A stretch of 64,000 nt of DNA. It comes from Agrobacterium tumefaciens str. B6. GTDB lineage: Bacteria > Pseudomonadota > Alphaproteobacteria > Rhizobiales > Rhizobiaceae. Within the stretch, counting starts at the first letter, position 1. Each line of letters starts with the position of its first letter. Location: positions 186,001 to 250,000 of the forward strand of contig NZ_LMVK01000049.1 in assembly GCF_001541315.1 (NCBI RefSeq), in the 5' to 3' direction. The notes below the pieces were generated by a model. The model was not told the DNA's origin, did not search any database, and was given only the letters and a program-made list of their open reading frames with translations. Shown here piece after piece: positions 8,970-17,278 of the stretch. The translations under genes were made by a program, and so were the position numbers.

Positions 8970-9313
8970 TCCCGGTTCCTGTTGGCGTGAAGGTCTGGCT
9001 GGCGACGGGCCATACCGATATGCGCAAAGGCTTCCCCGGTCTGTCGTTGATGGTGCAGGAGGCGCTGAAGCGCGACCCGATGTGCGGTCACCTGTTCGTA
9101 TTCCGCGGCCGAGGCGGTGGCCTGATCAAGGTGATCTGGCATGACGGCCAGGGAGCTTGCCTGTTCACGAAGAAGCTTGAGCGAGGACGCTTCATCTGGC
9201 CGTCAGCGGCCGATCGCACGGTGGTGATCACGCCTGCGCAGCTCGGTTATCTGCTGGAGGGCATCGACTGGCGGATGCCGCAAAAGACCTGGCGGCCGAC
9301 GTCGGCCGGATGA
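8966..9313 (+). CDS. tnpB: IS66-family accessory protein TnpB (complete element)
   Basis: The 115-aa product shows the IS66 Orf2 pattern: VKVWLATGHTDMRKGF, then FRGRGGGLIKVIWHDG, and the terminal ITPAQLGYLLEGIDW. The ATG at 8966 overlaps the end of tnpA. It is followed after 45 bp by tnpC. The protein is required for transposition in three-gene IS66 elements, though its biochemical role is not settled. All conserved segments are present, in contrast to the truncated copy at 7288-7566. Confidence 0.93.
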   Translation: MIPVPVGVKVWLATGHTDMRKGFPGLSLMVQEALKRDPMCGHLFVFRGRGGGLIKVIWHDGQGACLFTKKLERGRFIWPSAADRTVVITPAQLGYLLEGIDWRMPQKTWRPTSAG

Positions 9314-9358
9314 GCAAAAACACTGGAATGATGGGGTCAAATATGATTCCATCCTGTC

Positions 9359-11014
9359 ATGAGCGACGCGACCGAAGAGCTTCCGGACGACCTTGCCAGT
9401 GCCCTCGCATTGCTGGCCCAGGAACGCGCTCGACGTGTTGCAGCCGAAGCAGAAGCGGCAACCGCCAAGGCAGAAGCCGCCAGTGCAAAGGCACTCGTAT
9501 CGCATTCCGAAGCGCTGATCGCTCGGCTGAAGGTGGAGATCGACAAGGTCCGCCGTGAACTCTACGGCAGCCGGTCCGAGCGTAAGGCGCGGCTCCTGGA
9601 GCAGATGGAACTGCAACTCGAGGAATTGGAAGCGGACGCCGGTGAAGATGAACTGGCCGCGGAGATCGCAGCCAAAGCTTCAACCGTCAAAGCCTTCGAG
9701 CGCAGGCGTCCGTCACGCAAGCCCTTTCCCGAACATCTGCCACGCGAGCGCATCGTCATCGCCGCTCCCGCCAATTGCGCCTGCTGCGGATCGGCCAAAT
9801 TGTCGAAGCTTGGCGAGGACATCACCGAGACCCTGGAGGTCATCCCGCGCCAGTGGAAGGTCATCCAGACGGTACGGGAGAAGTTTACCTGTCGCGAGTG
9901 CGAGAAGATCACGCAGCCACCAGCACCCTTCCATGTAACGCCACGCGGCTTTGCCGGGCCAAACCTGCTGGCGATGATCCTGTTCGAGAAGTTCGCCCAG
10001 CACCAGCCGCTCAATCGTCAGAGCGAACGCTATGCTCGCGAGGGCGTCGACCTTAGTTTATCGACGCTTGCAGATCAGGTCGGAGCTTGCGCCGCGACGT
10101 TGAAGCCACTTCATTCTCTGATCGAAGCGCATGTCCTTTCTGCCGAACGTCTGCACGGCGACGACACGACCGTGCCAATCCTGGCCAAGGGAAAGACAGA
10201 TACGGGCCGCATTTGGACCTATGTCCGGGATGATCGGCCGTTCGGAGGCCTCTCACCGCCGGCAGCCCTTTACTATGCCTCGCGCGATCGACGGCAGGAG
10301 CATCCGGAACGCCACCTGAAGACCTTCACCGGTATTCTGCAGGCGGACGCCTATGGCGGCTACAATCCGCTGTTCAAGGGTGATCGCGATCCAAATCCGC
10401 TAAGACAGTCGTTTTGTTTGGCACACGCGCGCCGCAAGTTCTTCGTGCTCGCAGACATTAATGCGAACGCCAAGCGCGGAAAGCACGCCGCGCCGATCTC
10501 GCCTATGGCGCTCGAAGCTGTCAAACGGATCGACGGCCTGTTCGATATCGAGCGGGAGATCAACGGGCTTACGGCCGATCAACGCCTGGAACGTTGCCGC
10601 AAGGAAAGCCTGCCGCTCGTCGACAGTCTGCAGGTCTGGCTTCAAACCGAGCGTGCAAAACTGTCGCGCAGTTCTCCGGTCGCCGAGGCGATCGATTACA
10701 TGCTCAAGCGTTGGGATGGCTTCACATCATTCCTGGAGGATGGCCGGATTTGCCTCACGAACAACGCCGCGGAGCGAGCCCTGCGAGGCTTCGCACTCGG
10801 TAGGAAGTCCTGGCTCTTCGCCGGATCAGACCGCGGCGCGGATCGTGCAGCCTTCATGGCCACGTTGATCATGACGGCAAAGCTCAACGACATCGATCCG
10901 CAGGCGTGGCTGGCCGACGTTCTTGCCCGCATCGCCGACACGCCGATTATCAGGCTGGAGCAGTTGCTTCCGTGGAATTGGACGCCGCCGACCGTCAACG
11001 CTCAAGCTGCCTGA
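9359..11014 (+). CDS. tnpC: IS66-family transposase TnpC (complete element)
   Basis: This 551-aa protein is a full-length IS66 DDE transposase. Residues 20-100 form an Ala/Glu-rich coiled coil. A zinc-type cysteine cluster lies at C140, C142, C143 and C178, C181. The catalytic acids are D268 or D269 in LHGDDTTVP, D330 in GILQADAYGGYN, and E472 in NNAAERALRGFALGRKSW. The frame has no interruption, so the element could be active. The stop lies 25 bp before the right end of the element. Confidence 0.95.
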   Translation: MSDATEELPDDLASALALLAQERARRVAAEAEAATAKAEAASAKALVSHSEALIARLKVEIDKVRRELYGSRSERKARLLEQMELQLEELEADAGEDELAAEIAAKASTVKAFERRRPSRKPFPEHLPRERIVIAAPANCACCGSAKLSKLGEDITETLEVIPRQWKVIQTVREKFTCRECEKITQPPAPFHVTPRGFAGPNLLAMILFEKFAQHQPLNRQSERYAREGVDLSLSTLADQVGACAATLKPLHSLIEAHVLSAERLHGDDTTVPILAKGKTDTGRIWTYVRDDRPFGGLSPPAALYYASRDRRQEHPERHLKTFTGILQADAYGGYNPLFKGDRDPNPLRQSFCLAHARRKFFVLADINANAKRGKHAAPISPMALEAVKRIDGLFDIEREINGLTADQRLERCRKESLPLVDSLQVWLQTERAKLSRSSPVAEAIDYMLKRWDGFTSFLEDGRICLTNNAAERALRGFALGRKSWLFAGSDRGADRAAFMATLIMTAKLNDIDPQAWLADVLARIADTPIIRLEQLLPWNWTPPTVNAQAA

Positions 11015-11019
11015 CCTGT

Positions 11020-11039
11020 GGCCTTCACCGGAGGCTTAC
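11020..11039 (-). repeat. Right terminal inverted repeat of the complete IS66 element
   Basis: Read on the minus strand, the end is GTAAGCCTCCGGTGAAGGCC, with two mismatches against the left end. The element boundary is at 11039. Confidence 0.92.
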
Positions 11040-11451
11040 GGCTAGCCGCAGGTCTAGACATAAATCCTCACATTCAGAGAACTCGTATGCCCGACATACC
11101 CTACTCAGCATCAGCCGCGCCAGATGGGGTCTCCTTGCCGCTTACGAATGCCCTCACCCCAGCGAATTGAATTAGGAACCTAAAATCGAGGGTGGATCGC
11201 ACCCAAGGTAGCGCCACCTGATGAAAGAGTTATGAGCGTGTAGGACGGCCCACAATCTTTGGCGCAGTCTGGATCACAAGATATGCTTGATGAGATGGAC
11301 AAGGCCTGACCGCCCGCCTATCATCCACCTGTGCAGACAGCCGAAAAGGCTGCTAGATCTAAGCCATCTGGTGTTCGCTTAGCAGAAACAAAATCACTCA
11401 TCACTGCCACCTTCCTGAGACTGTGAAACACATCGCAAACCAGACCGGGGC
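11040..11451. other. Intergenic stretch between IS66 and the polysaccharide operon
   Basis: This 412-bp stretch shows no convincing gene. It contains neither the missing 3' part of the older IS66 tnpC nor any virG sequence that I can recognise. It lies downstream of the minus-strand operon ending at 11452 and may hold its terminator, but no clear stem with a T-run was found. Confidence 0.6.
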
Positions 11452-12672
11452 CTAGGCAAAAATTCGCGCCATGGCTTCTGATACGAGGAGGCCATACCGC
11501 TCTTGCGCAGCGGCAACCTTGTCCCGCCGTTGTTGCCAAGGCAAGTCGCACAGTGTCACCACAGAGTGAGCAAATTCTTCGTCAGTCTCTGCGGTGATCC
11601 CGTTGCCGACGATCTCAGCAATGCCTGCGATCCCAGTTCCCTTCGGGACGACGCACAGATGGCCGTAGGCCAGTGCCTCCTGGAACACAGCCGAGCCCCG
11701 CAGCTTGTAGGTTTCCCGTGAGTAAGGAAGAATTGAAAAGCTGCTCCGCCTGTAGAGATCTCTCATTTCGTTATCCGTCAGATCGGCAGACATCACTTCA
11801 ATTGACGGGTTTAAATGCAGGAGATCTTGATACCCCGGCGAATAGTGCCGGTCCGTAGTTCTCATGGAGTGGACGATCCAGCGGACATCCCTGCCGAGCT
11901 CCTTTACGAGGGCCGCAATGTTGCATATTCGGTCGTAGCCCTTGTCAACGCGCCCCTGACCGGGCAGCGCGAACGTCGGCAGTTCCAACCCTTCCGGCCC
12001 CGGGCTAACTGCGTGCATCGGGTATGGGAACAGGAACGCGTCTGGGATGTGCCTCTTTAGAACGTCAAGGTAGGCAGGGGTCTCGCACGATACTTGGATA
12101 TACAGACCCTTGTCCCGGCCGCGCCTGACACTAGCCACGATTTCCTCCAGCGGAGACCGATATGAGTAGGAGTGATGCTCCATTACCCCGATCAGCCGGA
12201 AATGCAGCCGCGGCCTTCGCTCGGGTGGACATTTCTCGAAATGCTCTACTAGACAGCGCACCCCGTACATGTCGGCACTCGGCAGAACGAGTATATCCGA
12301 CGAGGAAAAGTCGAGAGCATGATCCACTTCGGCCACGTTTCGCAACGCATCAATCTCGGCTATTTCGCGTCCTGTGAGCCGACGTGCCAGCCTGTTACTG
12401 ATCTTGATAGCCGCCCGGTGGAAGTTTTCCGTGCTGACCCGGAACCCTGCAAATTTGATGGAGCGGTCGAACCTGAAGAAGCCTTGCAGGGGGGACGCAA
12501 GGATCTTATCGAACTCCGCAATGTTTCCTCGGAACGTGATCGGCACCAGAGTTGTAATAGGTGCAAATTCTGAAAAATATGTGCCAAAGATATGCAAGCT
12601 CGGCACGTTGTGCCCGAAAGGCTGCACGCATGTGTAATCGAGAAGAAAAATTCTTTCTGGTGCGAATGCCAT
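11452..12672 (-). CDS. Putative glycosyltransferase (GT4-like), polysaccharide operon
   Basis: The 406-aa protein has the two-domain layout of GT-B glycosyltransferases. The N-terminal half is poorly conserved. The C-terminal half contains FALPGQGRVDKGYDRI (a nucleotide-sugar domain start) and a late segment SSFSILPYSRETYKLRGSAVFQEALAYGHLCVVPKGTGIAGIAEIVG, which resembles the GT4 E-x7-E region and its following glycine-rich loop. It is the last gene of the minus-strand polysaccharide operon, 160 bp after manC. Donor and acceptor are unknown. The start is the ATG at 12672. Confidence 0.68.
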   Translation of the reverse strand: MAFAPERIFLLDYTCVQPFGHNVPSLHIFGTYFSEFAPITTLVPITFRGNIAEFDKILASPLQGFFRFDRSIKFAGFRVSTENFHRAAIKISNRLARRLTGREIAEIDALRNVAEVDHALDFSSSDILVLPSADMYGVRCLVEHFEKCPPERRPRLHFRLIGVMEHHSYSYRSPLEEIVASVRRGRDKGLYIQVSCETPAYLDVLKRHIPDAFLFPYPMHAVSPGPEGLELPTFALPGQGRVDKGYDRICNIAALVKELGRDVRWIVHSMRTTDRHYSPGYQDLLHLNPSIEVMSADLTDNEMRDLYRRSSFSILPYSRETYKLRGSAVFQEALAYGHLCVVPKGTGIAGIAEIVGNGITAETDEEFAHSVVTLCDLPWQQRRDKVAAAQERYGLLVSEAMARIFA

Positions 12673-12832
12673 AGAGATAATATTTCCAAAATTGCACAGA
12701 CAAGGCCCTGGTGGCGTACTTGGCCGTCAGGACAGCCAACAGTTTAGACGTTTCACGTACGTAAGCAAATTGGTGGAAATGACAGATCCGTTAGGGCGGA
12801 CAAGATACCGACACCTAGCGCAAAGGCGGACC

Positions 12833-14266
12833 CTACACCTTGGCGGCCTGTCCCCGCGAATAAACGTCCTCATAGCGTATGATGTCGTCCTCGCCAAGAT
12901 AGCTACCCGTCTGCACCTCGATCAGCACCATTGGCATCTTACCCGGGTTCTCCATCCGGTGCATCGCGCCCACAGGGATGTAGACCGATTGGTTCTCGGT
13001 CACCAGTTTCACCGTATCGTTCACAGTCACCCGAGCCGTGCCCTGTACGACGATCCAGTGCTCAGCCCGGTGATGGTGGCTTTGCAGGCTGAGCACTGCG
13101 CCAGGATGCACCACAATCCGCTTTACCTGAAACCGGTCGGCTAAAACGAGTGTCTCGAACCAGCCCCAAGGGCGATGGTCCTTGGGAAAGCTCTCGGCCT
13201 GCGCCGCGCCCTTTTCCTTTAGAGCCGACACCGCAAGCTTCACATCCTGAGCGCGAGACTTGTGAGCCACCAGTACCGCGTCTGGGGTCGCCACCGCGAC
13301 AATACCATCGAGGCCGATGCCGACCAGCTCCAGCCCTTCAACCTCGGAGCGCAGGAGCGTATCGCGGCAGTCGATATTTGTCACCGGGCCTGAGACGGCG
13401 GTACCGTCACCGGTATTTTCCATTTCGCGCGCGACTGCGTCCCAGTCGCCGAGATCCGACCAAGCGCCGCTGTATGGCACAACCGACAGGTTCTCGGCGT
13501 GTTCCATCACTGCGTAGTCGATAGACTGCGCCTCGGCCTCGGCCCAAGGACCTGGCGCGAGACGGAGGAAGCCGAGGTCCATCTGCGCCTCACAGAGCGC
13601 ACGGCGCACCGGCTCCGCGATCTGCGGCGCGTGGGTGTCGAAGGCAACGACCATATCCTTGGCCGCAAATAGAAATATCCCGGCGTTCCACAGAAAGGTA
13701 CCGGCGGCCAGCATTTTCTCCGCTGTCGCGTGGTCGGGCTTCTCGACAAAACGCTTCAGCGCCACCGGCGCCCCATCGTCCTTTATGGCATCGGCAAGCT
13801 CAAGATAACCATAGCCAGTCTCGGGCCGGTCGGGAGTAATGCCGAAAGTGACGATGCGGCCCTCAGCCACCGCCGAAAGGCCTTTAACGACCGCAGCGCG
13901 GAACGATTCCAGTTCGGCGATGACGTGGTCCGAGGGCGCCACTAGCAGCACAGCCTCAGGGTCGGCCTCCAGGGCGTGCAGCGCCGCAGCCATCACCGCC
14001 GGCCCCGTGTTACGACCCTCTGGCTCAATCAGAATCGCCCCGGAGTCGATCCTCGCTTCGGCCAGTTGCTCAGTGACGATGAAGCGAAAATCCGACCCGG
14101 TTATCGCAATTGGCTTACCGTAGCCTGGCCCGGACAGCCGCATGGCCGCCTGCTGAAACAACGTCCGCTCGCCCATCAACGGCACGAACTGCTTGGGGTA
14201 GCTCTTGCGCGACAACGGCCATAGCCGCGTACCCGAACCGCCGCACATCAGGATCGGGATGATCAT
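12833..14266 (-). CDS. manC: Mannose-1-phosphate guanylyltransferase / mannose-6-phosphate isomerase
   Basis: This bifunctional type II enzyme makes GDP-mannose from mannose-1-phosphate and GTP, and often also interconverts fructose-6-P and mannose-6-P. The 477-aa length fits. The pyrophosphorylase signature GGSGTRLWPLSRKSYPKQF lies at residues 9-27, and FVEKP follows in the middle. The C-terminal cupin domain (from about 395) contains a QSHHHRAEHW metal site. The product feeds gmd and fcl at 21926-24008 for GDP-fucose, or mannose addition directly. In rhizobia homologues are called noeJ. No phosphomannomutase gene is in the window. Confidence 0.92.
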   Translation of the reverse strand: MIIPILMCGGSGTRLWPLSRKSYPKQFVPLMGERTLFQQAAMRLSGPGYGKPIAITGSDFRFIVTEQLAEARIDSGAILIEPEGRNTGPAVMAAALHALEADPEAVLLVAPSDHVIAELESFRAAVVKGLSAVAEGRIVTFGITPDRPETGYGYLELADAIKDDGAPVALKRFVEKPDHATAEKMLAAGTFLWNAGIFLFAAKDMVVAFDTHAPQIAEPVRRALCEAQMDLGFLRLAPGPWAEAEAQSIDYAVMEHAENLSVVPYSGAWSDLGDWDAVAREMENTGDGTAVSGPVTNIDCRDTLLRSEVEGLELVGIGLDGIVAVATPDAVLVAHKSRAQDVKLAVSALKEKGAAQAESFPKDHRPWGWFETLVLADRFQVKRIVVHPGAVLSLQSHHHRAEHWIVVQGTARVTVNDTVKLVTENQSVYIPVGAMHRMENPGKMPMVLIEVQTGSYLGEDDIIRYEDVYSRGQAAKV

Positions 14267-14397
14267 TCTATATATCCTTTCTTACGTGCTGCACAACGGC
14301 AGCCTCAAATCTGTGCCCAATCTGGAGACCAATCTCCCCACCGGCTCACAATCCGGGCCACGGAGGGCTCGCCCCAGGACAATCCAGCTTTCAGAGC

Positions 14398-14778
14398 CTA
14401 GAGATTTGGATCACGGATGACTAGGCACTCACCGAGACCAGCGTTACGGGGGACGTTAATGGCAAAAGCGGTGCGCATGCCGGAGGGTTTCGTGTCGTTC
14501 ACCAAAATACGCTCACCGTGCGGCGCGTCCATAATGAGGGTCGAATAACGCAGACCGAAGCCACGCAACGCAGCTTCCGTGACGCCCCTATATTTCTCAG
14601 AACGCGCAGTGATGATGACCACCATATCGTTGTCACGAAGCGCACCCCAAAATTCCCGCACCCCCGGCAGGAGTTGGTCGCCCACCCCGCTCAAATGTCC
14701 GTTGTGTGCAAAGACGGTCCCGTCCAGATCGATGAACCAAGTGGAACCAAGCTCGCTGATACGAACAGGTCCGCTCAT
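14398..14778 (-). CDS. Small HAD-family phosphatase
   Basis: The 126-aa protein has the HAD motif I FIDLDGTVFAHNG (residues 15-27), motif II as IITARS (about 55-60), and a later NDTKPSG with a possible motif III lysine. It is of the short, capless HAD type found in capsule clusters. Its start overlaps the stop of the upstream nucleotidyltransferase-kinase gene by ATGA, so the two are probably made together. A plausible role is removal of a phosphate from a sugar bisphosphate intermediate, in a pathway with the isomerase at 16319-17275. That role is inferred from context only. Confidence 0.75.
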   Translation of the reverse strand: MSGPVRISELGSTWFIDLDGTVFAHNGHLSGVGDQLLPGVREFWGALRDNDMVVIITARSEKYRGVTEAALRGFGLRYSTLIMDAPHGERILVNDTKPSGMRTAFAINVPRNAGLGECLVIRDPNL

Positions 14779-16316
14779 TTCAAAGCCTTGTTGAGATAGT
14801 AGATGCCGAGGCAGTAGGACCCGATCGCACTGTCGAAGTCATCCTTCGCGTAGCCCGAAAGAGACGCCCAAATCATCGCATTGATAACCTTGATATCAGC
14901 AAGCTTCGGGCCGAATGCTTCCTTGAAGACACTCTCGGAAACCGACTTGAAAAGGCTTTTATCCGTCAGGACTTCGGATATACCGGCATCCGCGTCAAGA
15001 TAGAGCTTGAATTTCCGGCGGTTGAACCCGTCGTAATTCGAATAGCTGGAATAATAGAGCTTGGCGAAATCGTAACGCGGATCACCAAAGACCTTATGCT
15101 TGTCGAAGGAGCCCCGGGGATCGATCAGGTAGATCCGGCCGTCGTCGGAGAGCAGCGAATTGGAAAAGGTACAATCCCCGTGGATTACGGAGAACTTCTC
15201 GACCTCACAGATATCCGAAACGATCTTCTCGAGCTCAGGAAGATAGTCGTCATGGAGGTAATTCTTGCACTTCAGGCCGTTGATAACTAGGCTTTTGCGC
15301 GATGCGAACGGATTTATGGACTCGATTTCTCTCGTGCGCGAAACGGTCTTGCGAAAATAGACTGAGTGGCAAGCCTCAAAATCAGCCGGCGTGCTGTCCA
15401 GCGCGTGCAATTCTCCCAGGACATCCAAGTAGTCCTCGATCAGCTTCCTCCGCGAGGCAGATTCCATTTCCTCGAGTTCGAAGAGGTGCTTGCCCCGGAT
15501 GCGCTGCATCTCGAGGGGTGAGTAGGAATGAATCTGGGGAATGTGCCTGAACTCGCGAGCGGAAACTTCCTTGTACCAGTTCACCTCGTCCTGGGCGACA
15601 TTGCGATACCGCTCATCGGTGAGAGTTTTCTTAACAACTTCATCCTTGATGACGATGTTGTTAAAGAACCGGCAATAGCTGCTGCTTTCGTTAAGTCCCT
15701 GGATCGTGTCGAAATCACCGACTTCGCGCATGGCGTTGAAGGTGAAGCTGTCGAACCCCGAAATGTTTCGGGACACCCATTTGACGAACTCTCCTCCGGC
15801 CGGCACCTCCGCGAGGGCGCTCTTGTTTTTCATGTAGAAAATCCCGGCGACACCATTCGTCGTGGAAGGATTTTCAGCCAACGCGCCTTCTTCAGTCATC
15901 GACCAGCGGCAGACAAAGTTATCCGTCAGTACAACTCCAAAATCTGTATCGCGGATTCTCCGATTCAACTCATCATTGAGTTCAGTACCGTCGACAAGGA
16001 TATCGGACCAAATGACAACGATGGAACTTGCGTCATCGATCTCACGGATGGCCTCATAAATCCCGGAGGCAGTCCCTGTCTCCTTGGTGTTAACAAGCGA
16101 GTAGTCGCAAGGCGGAGGCTCCATCTGAAGGTAACTGCGCAGCTCATCGAACTTGTAGTCACCTATGACGATGAATTTCGCCTCGGGAAATTTGTCGAAT
16201 ATTCGGTACAAGATTGGTCGCCCCTCGACAGAGACAAGGCATTTCGGCTTGTTCCATGTAAGGTGCCTCAGCCTGCTTCCGCGACCTCCGGCTTGGACGA
16301 CAACGTAATCGGGCAT
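14775..16316 (-). CDS. Fused sugar nucleotidyltransferase and aminoglycoside-phosphotransferase-like kinase
   Basis: The 513-aa protein has two parts. Residues 1 to about 240 form a nucleotidyltransferase of the GlmU/RfbA type, with the signature VVQAGGRGSRLRHLTWNKPKCL at 6-27 and VIWSDILVDG carrying the metal-binding aspartate. Residues of about 250-513 have the fold signature of the APH/choline kinase family, with HGDCTFSNSLL (catalytic Asp and Asn) followed by YLIDPRG. The kinase would make a sugar or alditol phosphate that the other domain activates to a nucleotide derivative. The exact substrate cannot be read. It lies between the SIS isomerase and HAD genes with almost no spacing. Confidence 0.8.
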   Translation of the reverse strand: MPDYVVVQAGGRGSRLRHLTWNKPKCLVSVEGRPILYRIFDKFPEAKFIVIGDYKFDELRSYLQMEPPPCDYSLVNTKETGTASGIYEAIREIDDASSIVVIWSDILVDGTELNDELNRRIRDTDFGVVLTDNFVCRWSMTEEGALAENPSTTNGVAGIFYMKNKSALAEVPAGGEFVKWVSRNISGFDSFTFNAMREVGDFDTIQGLNESSSYCRFFNNIVIKDEVVKKTLTDERYRNVAQDEVNWYKEVSAREFRHIPQIHSYSPLEMQRIRGKHLFELEEMESASRRKLIEDYLDVLGELHALDSTPADFEACHSVYFRKTVSRTREIESINPFASRKSLVINGLKCKNYLHDDYLPELEKIVSDICEVEKFSVIHGDCTFSNSLLSDDGRIYLIDPRGSFDKHKVFGDPRYDFAKLYYSSYSNYDGFNRRKFKLYLDADAGISEVLTDKSLFKSVSESVFKEAFGPKLADIKVINAMIWASLSGYAKDDFDSAIGSYCLGIYYLNKALK

Positions 16317-16318
16317 GT

Positions 16319-17275
16319 TCAGTCCTCCGCTTTCTCAGGTTGCAGCTCTGTCAGATGACGAATGTGCACGATCCCGATTGGCTTATTTTCCCGGCAAACG
16401 AATGCAGACGGGATCTTGCGATCACGAAACACACTGACCACGTCGGACAGAACCATTTCCGCCTCAAGGACGGTCATGTTCGCGTTGGAAATAGAGTCAA
16501 TGGGTGCCGACAAATCAAGGTGTTCAACCCCGCGACGTAAATCCCCGTCGGTGAAGATGCCGACCAGTGTCCCGTCTTTGTCAATAATACCCACACATCC
16601 CACCATGCCTGTCGTCATCATGACGATGGAATCACGAATGCTCATTCCTTGCCGCACGAGGGGCAGCGGCTTCGTCTGCATCACGTCCTCAACAGAACGT
16701 CCGAGTTGACCAAGAGCACCGCCGGGGTGGTGACGCATGAACGCGCCAGCATCCAGCCCGAGGCCGGCGACCGTGGCGACGAAGATCGCATCGAGCGCCA
16801 CCAGGGCGGAAAGCGTGGAGTACGTCGGTGCGAGCCGGTGCGGCACGGCCTCGTCGGTTTTCGGAATTACAATTGCGAATTCCGACTCGCGCACCAAGGC
16901 GCTCGTGGCATTTGAAGAAATGGCCACAGTTGAGATTCCTGCACCTCCGCAAAAATTCACGACCGGAAAAAGTTCCGTCGAAGCACCGGAACGCGACACG
17001 AGGATAACCACATCGTTACTGTCCAGTGCGCCAAGGTCGCCGTGCGCACATTCCGACGCGTGCAGGAAAAGCGATGTCACGCCATAACTGTTGAAGGAGC
17101 CGCAGACCTTGCGGCAGATATGGCCAGACTTTCCGATCCCGACCAGCACTACCTTTCCGCCGCATCCAATCGCCTCGACTAGTCGCGCGACTACTGTCTC
17201 TATCTGGTCCTTGGCACTCTCGACGACAGTTACAGCCTCGGCGGCTCCGTTGAAATAAGCGTCGAAATCAAACAC
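16319..17275 (-). CDS. SIS-CBS sugar-phosphate isomerase, KpsF/GutQ type
   Basis: The 318-aa product has the layout of arabinose-5-phosphate isomerases. The SIS domain (about 30-165) contains VLVGIGKSGHICRKVCGSF, the HASECAHGDLGAL segment and VSRSGAS. Two CBS domains (about 200-260 and 265-318) follow. Known members convert ribulose-5-P to arabinose-5-P, the Kdo precursor, and kpsF members sit in capsule loci. The start is GTG at 17275 with GGAG seven bases upstream, inside the end of the preceding gene. Its companions (kinase-nucleotidyltransferase and HAD) suggest it starts a dedicated activated-sugar pathway. Confidence 0.85.
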   Translation of the reverse strand: MFDFDAYFNGAAEAVTVVESAKDQIETVVARLVEAIGCGGKVVLVGIGKSGHICRKVCGSFNSYGVTSLFLHASECAHGDLGALDSNDVVILVSRSGASTELFPVVNFCGGAGISTVAISSNATSALVRESEFAIVIPKTDEAVPHRLAPTYSTLSALVALDAIFVATVAGLGLDAGAFMRHHPGGALGQLGRSVEDVMQTKPLPLVRQGMSIRDSIVMMTTGMVGCVGIIDKDGTLVGIFTDGDLRRGVEHLDLSAPIDSISNANMTVLEAEMVLSDVVSVFRDRKIPSAFVCRENKPIGIVHIRHLTELQPEKAED

Positions 17276-17278
17276 CTG

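Larger units (their letters stand above)
8484..11039 (+). mobile_element. Complete IS66-family insertion sequence, 2556 bp
   Basis: The element has near-perfect 20-bp terminal inverted repeats and three intact genes in IS66 order (tnpA, tnpB, tnpC). It is inserted in the tnpC remnant of an older IS66 copy. IS66 elements normally make 8-bp target duplications. Here the left flank (8476-8483) is GGGATGGC and the right flank (11040-11047) is GGCTAGCC, so no duplication is present. This suggests that one flank was exchanged after insertion, by deletion, inversion or recombination with another copy. Confidence 0.92.
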
